Shown here piece by piece: positions 25,380 to 35,534 of a stretch of 64,000 bases of DNA. Each line of letters opens with the position of its first letter. Within the stretch, counting starts at the first letter, position 1. The stretch is from JANSWP01 sp041941305 (lineage in GTDB: Bacteria > Bacteroidota > Bacteroidia > Chitinophagales > Saprospiraceae). Under the pieces are notes generated by a model. That model had not been told where the DNA came from, made no database searches, and saw only the letters and a list, made by a program, of their open reading frames with translations. The stretch lies in NCBI GenBank assembly GCA_041941305.1, contig JBGTQJ010000051.1, positions 4,004-68,003 on the forward strand. The letters are read 5' to 3'. A program made the position numbers and the translations under genes.

Positions 25380-27482
25380 GTGCTACAAAAGAACCTCCTC
25401 ATATTTCTTTTTTCATTTCTCCTTCTTGAAATTACCTCCCTTCAAGCCCAACATGAAGATGTTATTGATCAAATAGAATCCCTGCTTGTAAAAGACGAAA
25501 TTACTACGAATGATAAACCTGACAGCACCATTGCCAGGGGGCAAAAAGTATTGAACCTTGCTCAAAGGGTGGGGCATAGAAAATATGAAGGAGAGGGACA
25601 TTTTGAAATAGGTCGGGGCTATATGGGGAAAGGGCAGTGGTTGGAAGCACATGAATCATTTCAAACTGCAAAAGACATTTTTCACAATATTGGTGATTCT
25701 TTGGCGATGGCAGCTGTGCTTAACCAAATGGGCTATTCTTTTCAGGCAATGAGGCAATACGACAAAGCTTTGGAAAGTGTACTCAATGCGCTGCGGTTGA
25801 GGAAAAAATTTAATGCAGAAAAAAGATTGGTAGCTTCTTCTGAAGGAGGCATTGGATTTATTTATCAAAATATCGGAGATCTGGAAAAAGCGATGGAGCA
25901 TCATATGAAAGCATTGGACTTGCGCAGAAGCTTGAAAAAACCACCCAGAATAGGTATAGGCTTGAGTATGAAAAACCTGGGTGTCGTTCATTTTAAAAAA
26001 GGAGAATATGAAATAGCTCTGAAATATTTGAAAGAAGCTCTGGATACGTTCATGTTAAATGATAACCGCCAGTTTATTAGAAGTACTCGCATTCAGATAG
26101 GAGATGTATTGATGGCTCAAAACAAACTGCAAGAGGCAGAAAGAGAATATTTAATTTCCCAAAAAATGGCAGATGAAACGGGCGGGGTGGGTACCAAAGC
26201 CCGCTCCTATAGCCGTTTGGGGCGCGTATATCAAAAAATGGGGGAGTATCAAAAAGCAATAGATTGGTTAACAAAATCTGTTGAGTTTGCAGAACAAAGT
26301 GGCGACCGCAAAATCTTAACGGATAACATCTATCAACCTCTTGCTGAAGCATTGTTTGAGGTGGGGGCAACGGAAAAAGCCTTTCTATTCCTTCAAAAAC
26401 ATGCAATCCTTCAAGACAGTGTGTACAGTGAAGAATCTGCCAAGCGAACTGCCCTTCTAAAAACGGAATACGAAACAGATTTAATTGAAAAAGAAAATCA
26501 AAACCTTCGTTCCCAACAGGAGCTCCGAGTTCGGGAAAGGAATTATTTGATTCTTGGCTTAGGTCTGGTTTTAATCCTCCTGTTTTTGATTTTTAGAGAA
26601 AATCGCCAGCGCAAAAAAGCCTTCAATCATTTGTTGAAAGAAAAAAACAAAACCGAAAGTTTATTGCAAGAACTCAAAGATGCTCAAATGCAATTGATTC
26701 AATCTGAAAAAATGGCTTCTTTGGGTTTGCTCACGGCTGGCATAGCCCATGAAATAAATAATCCCATCAATTTTATTGCCTCCAATGTTCAAGCACTAAA
26801 ACTCGATTTTCAGGAAATTCAGCAATTACTGGAGAAAGTAAAAAAGCTGGAAAGTGGCGTGACTTCCGCCGAAATCATAGCCCTGGAAAAAACATTGAAC
26901 TCTCAGTTCTTGCAAGAAGAAATTGATGAATTGATTGGGGGCATTGAAAGAGGAGCTGAAAGAACACAGCATATTATTTCAGGGTTGCGAACGTTTAGCC
27001 GCGATGTTGGGGAAAATTTTGCAGAAGCAAATATCCACGAGGGCTTGGATGCCACTTTGATACTTTTGAGTAACAAATTCAGACACCAAATCAATGTCCA
27101 TAAAAAATATGGAAATCTGCCTTTTGTCAATTGCCAATTTGAGAAAATCAATCAGGTTTTTATGAATGTATTGAGCAATGCTATTGATGCAATAGATGGA
27201 GAGGGAGACATTCACATTACGACCAGGTATCTCAAAAAAAATAATGAGGTGAGCATTAGTATTAAAGATTCAGGAAAGGGAATGAATGAAGTGACCCGCC
27301 AACGAATATTTGAACCCTTTTACACAACCAAAGATATTGGCAAAGGAACTGGGTTGGGTCTAGCCATTAGCTACGGGATAATTGAGAAACACAAAGGAAG
27401 AATGGAAGTGATAAGCGATGAAGGGAAAGGGACGGAATTTGTGATATCACTTCCAGTTTCCTTAGAGGGTGCTAAAAAATGA
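25380..27482 (+). CDS. TPR-containing sensor histidine kinase
   Basis: A 700-residue hybrid of a periplasmic TPR sensor and a kinase. GTG 25380 gives a signal peptide (NLLIFLFSFLLLEITSLQAQ); the frame opens further up at TTG 25344. Residues about 60-340 hold five or six TPR units (GYSFQAMRQYDKALESVLNA, IGFIYQNIGDLEKAMEHHMK). One membrane helix is near 387-404. A coiled coil leads to HisKA with the phosphorylated His in GIAHEINNP, then the ATPase domain (NQVFMNVLSNAIDA, DSGKGM, FEPFYTTKDIGKGTGLGLA). No response regulator is adjacent. It is convergent with the next operon. Confidence 0.9.
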   Translation: MLQKNLLIFLFSFLLLEITSLQAQHEDVIDQIESLLVKDEITTNDKPDSTIARGQKVLNLAQRVGHRKYEGEGHFEIGRGYMGKGQWLEAHESFQTAKDIFHNIGDSLAMAAVLNQMGYSFQAMRQYDKALESVLNALRLRKKFNAEKRLVASSEGGIGFIYQNIGDLEKAMEHHMKALDLRRSLKKPPRIGIGLSMKNLGVVHFKKGEYEIALKYLKEALDTFMLNDNRQFIRSTRIQIGDVLMAQNKLQEAEREYLISQKMADETGGVGTKARSYSRLGRVYQKMGEYQKAIDWLTKSVEFAEQSGDRKILTDNIYQPLAEALFEVGATEKAFLFLQKHAILQDSVYSEESAKRTALLKTEYETDLIEKENQNLRSQQELRVRERNYLILGLGLVLILLFLIFRENRQRKKAFNHLLKEKNKTESLLQELKDAQMQLIQSEKMASLGLLTAGIAHEINNPINFIASNVQALKLDFQEIQQLLEKVKKLESGVTSAEIIALEKTLNSQFLQEEIDELIGGIERGAERTQHIISGLRTFSRDVGENFAEANIHEGLDATLILLSNKFRHQINVHKKYGNLPFVNCQFEKINQVFMNVLSNAIDAIDGEGDIHITTRYLKKNNEVSISIKDSGKGMNEVTRQRIFEPFYTTKDIGKGTGLGLAISYGIIEKHKGRMEVISDEGKGTEFVISLPVSLEGAKK

Positions 27483-27517
27483 TTTGAATATTTGGAGGAT
27501 TATTTCTTCCTTTGTTT

Positions 27518-29347
27518 TTAAAAATCCAAACTGAATTTAAGATTTACGATATGGTGCTCCTTAGACGCTGATAGTAGTATAGGCTCGTCTTGTTGGTTTA
27601 ATTTGTCTAAATATATTCTCGGAGGAGCATTATCATATAGATATCGATATTCAAGAGCTATCCCGACTTTTTTATTCTGAAAATCATCCTCCTGGCTTAA
27701 ATTGATATTTAAGGTGATTCTGGAATCCAGCCTCCAATCCATATTATCATCATCTATTCCATCAAAGTTTTCAGGACGTACCTCACTTTTATTTAATTCC
27801 CAGAATTTCCATTGTAAAGGATAAATAATATATGGACGAAAACTGAGAGACCAATTATCAGAAATCCGCCAATCAAAAGTTGGTCGAACTTCTGCTCTAA
27901 GATCTTGGGTAGCATCAAACTCTCTGGAAAAGAATTGAATTAGGGTACTATCACCATCAATAAACTCAAGTGAATCGCTAGCCATCGTTTTTTCCGTTTC
28001 AGCAAAAACACCCACTAAAATGGCTAAGCGGCATTTACTGTATTTGGTAAGGATTGCAGTTTCTGTTCGCCTTTGAGCATTTTTCAAATCCTGTACATCT
28101 TTTTTGGTAGGTTCCTTAAGCTCGGAGTCTTGACAGGCATCTTTTACACATCTATACCAATCCCGATTGGCAAAATCGTCTGAAAATTCTAGCGTGTATA
28201 ATTTTTTCTTTTTCTTATCTCCATCAGTTGTCATTTTCTTTTTCCACCACGACCAAATAAGGCCAGCGCCAACCTGATATCGCTGTTCAATTCCCAAAAA
28301 TCTATCCGTAAATCGATTGAGAAAAATGAAATTTTCACGATAATATTCATATTTTTTATTGGGTTTTATGCTTGCATAATCCCGTCTGGGAAAATAGTCA
28401 TAGGAGATAAACATATCAGACACATTTTCCTGAAACTGTCCATTGTTCACTTCAATTCTTACATCGGTTGAAAATTGGAATTCCCCCGGATAGGTACCAC
28501 GAGTAATTTTTATTCCCCCATTCAAATCGAATTTATTGATATCTCTTGAATCGTTTTTGTTAAAACCAAAAGTTGCTGTCCCCTTAAGTCTTTTTTGATC
28601 TTCCTCTTGTTCCCGCAAAAATTTGACAGTCGTCCAAAAATTGTCAATTTCTTTTTTGTGTTTGGGGCTGCTAACATGCTGGCTTGATAAGCCAATGAAT
28701 TTGTCTGCAATTTTTTGGATAGGCTGGGGGGCAGCAGTGGTGCCTGAAATTATTTCACGTTCAAAATTAAGGGTAAATACCAATTGTGATCTAAGGAATC
28801 CTTTCGCAGGGATTGTATCAGAAATTTCAAAAATAAGTTTCGGGTTTGAAATTGAAATTAAACGAATATTAAGAATCAACGCATATTCTGAAGAATCACC
28901 AAAAATCCAATCCCATGTTCCTGTGAGTAAAAGGTCAATATTTTGCCTTTCTAAGGCTTTAAAAAGATTTTGCCTAAAAAATGGCCTCGGGTATGGTTGA
29001 GCGAACAAGTGAATGGAATCTATTGAAATATTTTCCTCAAATTCTGAGTTATCCATTAGGTCAAAGTTTCTGCTTGAGGTATTGAGAATAGTCAAAATAT
29101 TGTTGGAGAGGGTAGAACCAATCTGAGCTTCTTTAAAGCCAGGATTTGTAATGGGTGAAATTGCCAATAAGTTTTGATTGTTTTCTTGAAAATATTTTAT
29201 TGCTTCATTTCGGAGTTTTTCGCCTATTGATTGTAATTCTTGAATAAAAATTGGATTCTGAGAATTTAATTGATAAGCAAAAAACAAGAAAAATGAGATA
29301 AAGATATATTTATTAAATATCGTTTTTGATGGTTTTAGAAGTATCAT
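27518..29347 (-). CDS. Outer-membrane beta-barrel with FlgO/CsgG-like N-domain (system gene 3)
   Basis: A 609-residue secreted protein (signal peptide about 1-29). Residues 30-200 resemble the alpha/beta fold of FlgO, CsgG or TolB-like envelope proteins: LAISPITNPGF strand, LSNNILTILN helix, NIDLLLTGTWDW and YALILNIRLISI strands. A helical linker follows (HKKEIDNFWTTVKFLREQ), then about 270-609 has the alternation and Trp/Tyr-rich strands of an outer-membrane barrel, ending in Phe (KFSLDF). Last gene of a three-gene minus-strand operon, 47 bp after gene 2. The DNA is visibly more AT-rich than neighbours. No family was recognised with certainty. Confidence 0.6.
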   Translation of the reverse strand: MILLKPSKTIFNKYIFISFFLFFAYQLNSQNPIFIQELQSIGEKLRNEAIKYFQENNQNLLAISPITNPGFKEAQIGSTLSNNILTILNTSSRNFDLMDNSEFEENISIDSIHLFAQPYPRPFFRQNLFKALERQNIDLLLTGTWDWIFGDSSEYALILNIRLISISNPKLIFEISDTIPAKGFLRSQLVFTLNFEREIISGTTAAPQPIQKIADKFIGLSSQHVSSPKHKKEIDNFWTTVKFLREQEEDQKRLKGTATFGFNKNDSRDINKFDLNGGIKITRGTYPGEFQFSTDVRIEVNNGQFQENVSDMFISYDYFPRRDYASIKPNKKYEYYRENFIFLNRFTDRFLGIEQRYQVGAGLIWSWWKKKMTTDGDKKKKKLYTLEFSDDFANRDWYRCVKDACQDSELKEPTKKDVQDLKNAQRRTETAILTKYSKCRLAILVGVFAETEKTMASDSLEFIDGDSTLIQFFSREFDATQDLRAEVRPTFDWRISDNWSLSFRPYIIYPLQWKFWELNKSEVRPENFDGIDDDNMDWRLDSRITLNINLSQEDDFQNKKVGIALEYRYLYDNAPPRIYLDKLNQQDEPILLSASKEHHIVNLKFSLDF

Positions 29348-29394
29348 TTTTAGAGGTTTGAATAGGTAGAAAATTCTATTATAGTTTCAAAGAA

Positions 29395-29970
29395 CTATGG
29401 GCAAGGGTTGGTAAATTTTAGGGATTCATAAATAGTATTATCAACTCTAATTAATTCTTCAAAGTTTCTTAAAAATCGACTGTCCTGTGAATCAAGTTTT
29501 TTTATTCTGTAAACTTTTAATTCCAAGCTGACTGTTTCAGTTCCACGACCTATAACCCCCTTTATTTCCAATGCATGAGTGCTAATGTAATTTTGACTGA
29601 GAGCTTTAATCCCATTGTTTCTCTCAGTAATTGTTCGATTTGCCTTCTGTGCATTGATTAGGGCTTCACTCTCCATAATAACTTTTATGGACTCATTTTC
29701 ATAGCATGATTTGAACCCATTATTAAAATCACTGGTTAAATCAAATCTCAAGTCATCAGTTTTAAAATATTTGCTTTTTTTGTACGTGAAATTTCTAATA
29801 AGAACAGAATCTGATTTGTATTTTAATAACTCACTCTTAAGTTCATTTCCTACATGTGCACCATATTGGAATACCATTGCTTTGAACTTGCAGGAATTAC
29901 ATTGAGCTTTAATGTGAAATGAATGACCAATTGAAATACAGAAAAAAACAAAAACAATAAATTGTTTCAT
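29395..29970 (-). CDS. Small secreted protein, possibly FlgO/CsgG-like (system gene 2)
   Basis: A 191-residue protein with a signal peptide ending HIKAQ (residue 22), followed by CNSC. The body seems to follow the same fold as its neighbours: FKAMVFQYG strand, GNELKSELLK helix, IKVIMESEALI, and a late YISTHALEIKGVIGRGTETVSLELKVY strand pair. A terminal CP remains. Lies 29 bp after gene 1 and 47 bp before gene 3, clearly cotranscribed. Function unknown; the fold assignment rests on pattern similarity only. Confidence 0.5.
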   Translation of the reverse strand: MKQFIVFVFFCISIGHSFHIKAQCNSCKFKAMVFQYGAHVGNELKSELLKYKSDSVLIRNFTYKKSKYFKTDDLRFDLTSDFNNGFKSCYENESIKVIMESEALINAQKANRTITERNNGIKALSQNYISTHALEIKGVIGRGTETVSLELKVYRIKKLDSQDSRFLRNFEELIRVDNTIYESLKFTNPCP

Positions 29971-29999
29971 GGTATTTTGATTTGAGGATTAATATTTCT

Positions 30000-30959
30000 T
30001 TAATTGAAATCTGATTTTTGTATTATAATGGGTAATTCCCTTTTAAGTATTTTCAAAATATCTGTGGAAGCAGCTTCTAGCCCTGGTATACTATCTTTTA
30101 GGCTATGGTAATAGTCAACGTCATTGAATAAATTTTCTTTTAGATTAAGTATCCTTCCAAAACCTGTACTTACATTAAAAATCTTTCCTCTTAAAGTCTG
30201 AGTGTAAAACTCTGTATTGGGAACTGGTGAACTATCTTCTTTTATGATGATTTTTTCAAAAAAAATCATAAATTGTATCCGATGTTTTAAATTCAATTTT
30301 TCGAAAATTTCAGCATTGGAGTCGCTTTCAATGATTTGCTTAAAAACTGACTTATTACAGAAAGTGGGTTTAAAAAAGGAGTTATTAAAAATCCTTGTAT
30401 GAACAGAATCTATATTTGAAAATTTTTTCAAGTGGGGCTTTAGTAAAGATTCAGAAAGAAAATAATCAAATTCATTATTTGTAGAGTCAAAAGCAACTAC
30501 CGCAACATTTGTCCCATACGAATGACCTTGCAAGAAACTTTCATTAATATGCTTTTTATATTGATTGGAGTTTAATAAAAGTAAACCAATTGCGCCTCCA
30601 CCACCAGCAATGAGAACAATTAACCAAATAGTGTTTTTGATTGCTGTGATTATCCTATTGAGCCAATCTAAAAATACTTTTATTGTCTTCCATATTTCTC
30701 CTTTCTCTTTAGGCTTATATGATTTTAAATCTTCAATTATCTTTTTTAGTCTCTCAACAACTCCTTTATATTTTTCAGAATTGCGACTTGCATTAGCTCT
30801 AAGGCTATTGATTTCACGTTCTATTTCATTGATTTGTGATAGGTATTTATGGTCTTGCGGAAAAGATGACTTGATTGATGATAGAATTTCAGATAGGTCA
30901 GTTTTGGTAGAAGAATTTCTAAGGCTTTCTTCAAGGGTTTGGAGTTTTTCGTTGGTCAT
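30000..30959 (-). CDS. Membrane protein with helical N-domain and FlgO/CsgG-like C-domain (system gene 1)
   Basis: A 319-residue protein. Residues 1-80 are three amphipathic helices (LSEILSSIKSS, YLSQINEIEREINSLRA, EKYKGVVERLKKIIEDL) reminiscent of bacterial effector-associated domains. Residues 107-127 form one membrane helix (IWLIVLIAGGGGAIGLLLL). The C-terminal periplasmic part (about 145-319) begins NVAVVAFDS and carries RIQFMIFFEKIII and TLRGKIFNVSTGFGRIL strands like the FlgO/CsgG group. First gene of the operon; it would link a cytoplasmic domain to the periplasm. Neither domain assignment is certain. Confidence 0.5.
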   Translation of the reverse strand: MTNEKLQTLEESLRNSSTKTDLSEILSSIKSSFPQDHKYLSQINEIEREINSLRANASRNSEKYKGVVERLKKIIEDLKSYKPKEKGEIWKTIKVFLDWLNRIITAIKNTIWLIVLIAGGGGAIGLLLLNSNQYKKHINESFLQGHSYGTNVAVVAFDSTNNEFDYFLSESLLKPHLKKFSNIDSVHTRIFNNSFFKPTFCNKSVFKQIIESDSNAEIFEKLNLKHRIQFMIFFEKIIIKEDSSPVPNTEFYTQTLRGKIFNVSTGFGRILNLKENLFNDVDYYHSLKDSIPGLEAASTDILKILKRELPIIIQKSDFN

Positions 30960-31009
30960 GATGAAAGGTTAATAAAGTTGTCACCATGTAATTTTCTCAA
31001 AAGCGTGCT

Positions 31010-31017
31010 CAAATATA
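31010..31017 (-). promoter_or_regulatory. Candidate -7 element of the three-gene operon
   Basis: On the minus strand TATATTTG fits TAnnTTTG, 51 bp upstream of the ATG at 30959. The nearest TTG is too close (about 11 bp) for a good -33 box. Confidence 0.4.
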
Positions 31018-31062
31018 TAAAAAAATAACAATATGAAAAGGTTTTGTTGTGTCCCTATAAAA

Positions 31063-31105
31063 AATAATCGCCTTCACTATTAAAGTTAAAGTGAAGGCGA
31101 TTATT
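31063..31105. terminator. Perfect hairpin terminator
   Basis: AATAATCGCCTTCACT and AGTGAAGGCGATTATT form a perfect 16-bp stem with an 11-nt loop, just beyond the stop of the SprB-repeat gene. It also lies upstream of the three-gene operon and insulates it. Confidence 0.85.
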
Positions 31106-31132
31106 GATAAAGCCTATATGAAGAGTTGATCT

Positions 31133-34100
31133 TTAACGCTTCACAATTCTAAACACCTCCTCCTCATCATCACCATATTTCAACCTCACGAAATATACGC
31201 CTTGCTCCAAATCGGAAAGCTCAACCTGGTGCTGGATAGACTGATGATCAATTGTCCCCATGCTGAATTGCTTGCCTAGTGGAGAAAATATCTCTAACTC
31301 AATATCTGTTGAAATACTTTCGTCAATATCTATGATCAATTGCTCCTCGACCGGGTTTGGATAAACCATAAACCTGCGATGATAGGGGAACAAACTAGTT
31401 GATACCACATTGGATTCTGCGAAATGAGTTCCAGTGTCATCTTCCACCCTAATCTTATAATAGCTGGTTCCTCTTTCCGGTCGGTTATCCATGAAATAGT
31501 ATTGTGCAATGCCTGAATTTTCAGTTTGAGCTACATAACCAATTTCATCGAAATCAGTACTGTGTTTGGAACGAAAAATCGTAAATTCCCAATCTCCTGG
31601 AATGGCTTCCATTTCCCATTCTATCTTTACTTCCCCATTAGGCATTGGACCCGCATTGATGATGATGGGATTTCCGCAAAGTGGTGGAGAATCGGTAACA
31701 AATATTGCCAGGGCGGTAGTAGCCAAACAACCATTTGCTTCTACATCCAATGTGATATTTACCACTCCAAAACTATTGAAAACAACATTGACAATTTGTT
31801 GATTGGAAGTGGAAGGGTTGGCGGAAAAGCCGAAATTCCAGGAATATGTGGCGTTTGGTCCTGCATCTGCCGCAGAGTAGGTGACTACATCTCCTACACA
31901 GACCAACTCCGGCCCTTCAATGACTGCTGTAGCAGCAGCATCTACTGTTTTGGTGACGATGTTGGTTTCGAGGTAAGTATTGCAACATTCTCTTCTGGCA
32001 CAGCGAGCAAAATAAGTTGTTTCATATAGTACGCCAGGATCGTATTCATGACCCGTAGCTCCGGGGATAATGGTCCAGGTATTTGGATTGAATGGACCTC
32101 CTTCTGTAGACATCATCCAAATGATTTCCAAGTCGCCGTATCCTCCTGTCGGTGGAGAAACTTCTGTAATCGGACCAGCGTCAAAACCAGGTCCACACAA
32201 GGTTTCGTCACCCTCGATTTCACCAGGATTGGTAATGTTGTCACATTTTAAGTGTATACCAATATCCATATCCAAATAGCATTGCCCGGCAGCTAAATTT
32301 ACATTTCCTGAAAAGCCATCATTAGGATCGATATCACTATCCGAAGCTTCTCCACAGGCGTCTAGTTGAGTGAATACAAAACCAGTTGGGATGTCTTGAA
32401 CAAAAATTCGATATTCTCCAGGAGGTAGTCCTTCAAAAAGGTAAAACCCTAGCAAATCAGTTGTCGCATATCGAACGATAAGATTCCCCTGATTGTCATA
32501 TCCACTTAGCTGAATTTCTATATCGTGAATACCTGGTTCATCTGGATCCTGACAACCATCCCGGTTCAAGTCGATCCAGGCAAAATCTCCAAGCTTGGCA
32601 GGATCCTCCAGTGTTATACTACAAGTAGAAGTGCAATCATTGGCGTCAGTAATTGTGACTGTGTATGTTCCAGCTCCTAATCCAGTGGCAGTTTGGCTGG
32701 TTTGTCCATTGTTCCATGTGTAGGTATAGGGGGGAGTTCCATCACTTGGATTAGCAGTAATTTCGCCATCTTCTGCACCAGTTGTAGAAATTGGAGTAGT
32801 AATTTCTATGGTACATGTTGGATTTTCAACTTCTGCTACAATTACAGTGGCGCTATCCTCACATCCTTCTGCATCTGTTACGGTCACAGTATAGGTCCCG
32901 GCTGGAACATTTGAAATACCAGAACCGGAAGCACCATTACTCCAGGAATAGGAATAAGGTGGGGATCCACCAGAAGCATTTGCTGTGGCAGAGCCATTGG
33001 AACTACTTTCACAAGAAGCAGTGGAGGAAGTAGAAATATCGATATTGTAGTCATTCCCAATAGTGACCGAACTTTCAGCAGTACAGCCCTCGGAATCCGA
33101 AACAGTTACTGAATAGGTTCCTGAAACTACATTATTCAATGAAGCTCCGGATTGCCCGTTGCTCCAATCGTAGGAATAGGGTGGGGTGCCACCTGAAATA
33201 GATGTTGTAGCTCCTCCATTATTTACTCCTGGGCAAGAAGCATTAATTGGGTCAATGGAAATGGAAATGGCTGGAGGATCATTAAGTGTCACAGAAGAAG
33301 TTGCTGAGCATCCCTGGTCGTCTGTAATGGTTACAGAGTAGGTTCCCGCTGGTAAACTGGCAACCGTATTGGTTGTTGCACCTGTACTCCAAATGATATC
33401 ATAAGGTGGTGTTCCGCCAACAGGTGAGGCATTAACAGAACCACTTGATTCTCCAACACAATTGGGATCAAAACCACTGATTAGGATGTCTAAAACAGGT
33501 GCTCCGCCAACTGTGACGGAACCCGAAACCGTACAATCTTTTGAATCAGTCACGGTAACAGTATATACACCAGGCGATAAATCCGGGTTGACAGGTGTAG
33601 TAACACCATTATCCCACAAATAAGTATATGGGGGTGTACCTGCGAATCCAACTGCTGCCGCAAAGCCATCATTGCCAGAATCGCAACTCACATCGCCTCC
33701 GGTTAACATTACCTCTACATCGGGAGAGCCGCCAACATCCACAGAAGCCACTGCATTGCAGCCGTTTGAATCATTGACGGTAACGGTGTAGGTTCCCGGA
33801 GCGAGATCTGTGATGGTCATATTAGTAGAACCATTGTTCCATTCATAGCTGTATGGAGGTGTGCCTCCAGAGGCGGTTACAGTTGCTGTGCCGTCTTCAG
33901 TTCCGCAATCAGAAGTAGGTGTAGGGACCAGGTTAATAACAATATCTCCATCTTCCACTATGGTAAATCCTTCGGCTGTTTGACATCCATGAGCATCGGT
34001 CACAACTACCTGGTAGTCCCCAGGTGGTAAATCTGTTACAGTGGTAGTCGTTGCACCGGTACTCCACCAATATTGGTAAGGCGGAATTCCGCCGCTTGCT

Positions 34101-34891
34101 GTAACAGTAGCAGTCCCTGTTCCACCACTTCCACAAGGAGGATTGGTAACGGTAACAGTCACATCCAAAGACGTTGGAGAACCGATTGAATTATTGCCAG
34201 TAGCCGTGCAGCCGTTGGCATCTGTAACTGTCACAGAATAAAATCCAGCAGGTTGATTTTCAAGTATTTGAGTGGTGCCACCTACATTCCAAAGGAAAGT
34301 ATATGGTCCAAATCCGCCCATAACCACAGCAGTCACACTGGCGTCGCAATCTGTGAAACAATTGAGGTCACTGGTCAAAACTTCCACGGTTAGTTGTGCA
34401 TATATGATTTCGCAGGCTGCCGTTTGGCAACCATTTGCATCCGTTACGGTGGCGCAATGCTGTCCTGGAGATAATCCTGTCGCGTTTTCTCCTGTTTGTC
34501 CATCATCCCAGGCATAGGTGTATGGTGCAACTCCGCCAGAAGCAATTCCCGTTGCATTGCCATCTCCAGCACAAATATCATCTACCTGAAAATCGAATTG
34601 TAGCATGGGTGGATTATTGATGGTATAGCTTCCAGTTGCTGTAGCACCAGTGGCATCTGTAGCTGTTACCACATAAGTTCCGGCGCCAACTCCCATGATG
34701 GTTTGACCACTCAAAGCATTGTCCCATATATAGAAAAAGGGCGCAGTACCACCATTGGGTGTCGCACTCACCGTGCCATTGGTAAATCCAAAGCAGGATG
34801 GATCATTTCCATCCATCGAAAGGGTATACTGACCGAATACGGAAAGTCCACAACAAAACACAAAAACTACGAGTAATTTTTCTCTTAGCAT
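31133..34891 (-). CDS. T9SS-secreted SprB-repeat adhesin
   Basis: A 1252-residue cell-surface protein: signal peptide to about residue 20, then ten SprB repeats of 75-80 residues (each with a GGTPPYSYxWSNG core and TYTVTVTDxxGC). Next come an SdrD-B-like module (FAWIDLNRDGCQDPDEPG, about 770-880), an Ig/PKD-like module (TYSWNFGFSANPSTSN), and a type A T9SS sorting domain (FMVYPNPVEEQLIIDI to the end). SprB is the gliding adhesin of Flavobacterium johnsoniae; proteins with these repeats mediate surface attachment or motility. No start alternatives are needed. The repeats make the gene prone to recombination. Confidence 0.92.
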   Translation of the reverse strand: MLREKLLVVFVFCCGLSVFGQYTLSMDGNDPSCFGFTNGTVSATPNGGTAPFFYIWDNALSGQTIMGVGAGTYVVTATDATGATATGSYTINNPPMLQFDFQVDDICAGDGNATGIASGGVAPYTYAWDDGQTGENATGLSPGQHCATVTDANGCQTAACEIIYAQLTVEVLTSDLNCFTDCDASVTAVVMGGFGPYTFLWNVGGTTQILENQPAGFYSVTVTDANGCTATGNNSIGSPTSLDVTVTVTNPPCGSGGTGTATVTASGGIPPYQYWWSTGATTTTVTDLPPGDYQVVVTDAHGCQTAEGFTIVEDGDIVINLVPTPTSDCGTEDGTATVTASGGTPPYSYEWNNGSTNMTITDLAPGTYTVTVNDSNGCNAVASVDVGGSPDVEVMLTGGDVSCDSGNDGFAAAVGFAGTPPYTYLWDNGVTTPVNPDLSPGVYTVTVTDSKDCTVSGSVTVGGAPVLDILISGFDPNCVGESSGSVNASPVGGTPPYDIIWSTGATTNTVASLPAGTYSVTITDDQGCSATSSVTLNDPPAISISIDPINASCPGVNNGGATTSISGGTPPYSYDWSNGQSGASLNNVVSGTYSVTVSDSEGCTAESSVTIGNDYNIDISTSSTASCESSSNGSATANASGGSPPYSYSWSNGASGSGISNVPAGTYTVTVTDAEGCEDSATVIVAEVENPTCTIEITTPISTTGAEDGEITANPSDGTPPYTYTWNNGQTSQTATGLGAGTYTVTITDANDCTSTCSITLEDPAKLGDFAWIDLNRDGCQDPDEPGIHDIEIQLSGYDNQGNLIVRYATTDLLGFYLFEGLPPGEYRIFVQDIPTGFVFTQLDACGEASDSDIDPNDGFSGNVNLAAGQCYLDMDIGIHLKCDNITNPGEIEGDETLCGPGFDAGPITEVSPPTGGYGDLEIIWMMSTEGGPFNPNTWTIIPGATGHEYDPGVLYETTYFARCARRECCNTYLETNIVTKTVDAAATAVIEGPELVCVGDVVTYSAADAGPNATYSWNFGFSANPSTSNQQIVNVVFNSFGVVNITLDVEANGCLATTALAIFVTDSPPLCGNPIIINAGPMPNGEVKIEWEMEAIPGDWEFTIFRSKHSTDFDEIGYVAQTENSGIAQYYFMDNRPERGTSYYKIRVEDDTGTHFAESNVVSTSLFPYHRRFMVYPNPVEEQLIIDIDESISTDIELEIFSPLGKQFSMGTIDHQSIQHQVELSDLEQGVYFVRLKYGDDEEEVFRIVKR

Positions 34892-35534
34892 GACGAAGGT
34901 TTTATTAGTGTTTGATTTTTCATAGTTGACTTAAAGCTCAAGTCGAAGGTTTATCGTTCAAATACACATTGAACTTTATACCTCATTTCTTGAATCCAAT
35001 TTGATTTTATAAAGCACTCAATGTAAGGGGAACTTGCCATCGAACGGGGGGAAGTTGATTTCAATGGACATAACTCTTACAGTTAACTAGTGATTTCTAT
35101 ACTTTACGTTAGGGTCTGATTGAATGGGTAGATGGGTATTAATCTAGAGCAGTGTTATAGCTGCAATTATTAATTCGTAAAAATTTACATATCAATAATT
35201 TTACCATAAACCAAGCACTAAAATAGAAAAGTTTTTCTAATAAAAAATGGTCAGATTTGGCTTTTGAAAACATATTATTTTATGATATAGGAATAGTTTT
35301 GTTAGGTGCGCATTTATACTTTTCCTGAATAGAATCAAATCGTATAAATACGTACTGAAAAGGGTAAAATTAATGGACTTTAAGGGTTTTCTGAAAAATA
35401 GAGAACCAACTAGTTTAGAGAGTCTAAACACAGGGAAAGATTTTTAATCAAAGCTTTCCAATCCCTGAGGGCTTAGAAATCTCTAATTATCTCTGATAAA
35501 TCAAAATTTACAATCTCAATTAAATGATTGGTTT
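34892..35534. other. Non-coding gap with candidate control site
   Basis: 643 bp upstream of the adhesin. A perfect inverted repeat GTTCAA, seven bases, TTGAAC (34956-34974) lies 65 bp from the adhesin start and overlaps TGTATTTG, one base from a -7 element. The remaining AT-rich stretch (35000-35534) has no credible gene; a 64-codon minus-strand frame at 35237-35431 has no recognisable features. Confidence 0.4.

Noticed and set aside
35237..35431. 64-codon minus-strand frame
   Set aside because: No recognisable domain or start signal in an AT-rich gap.
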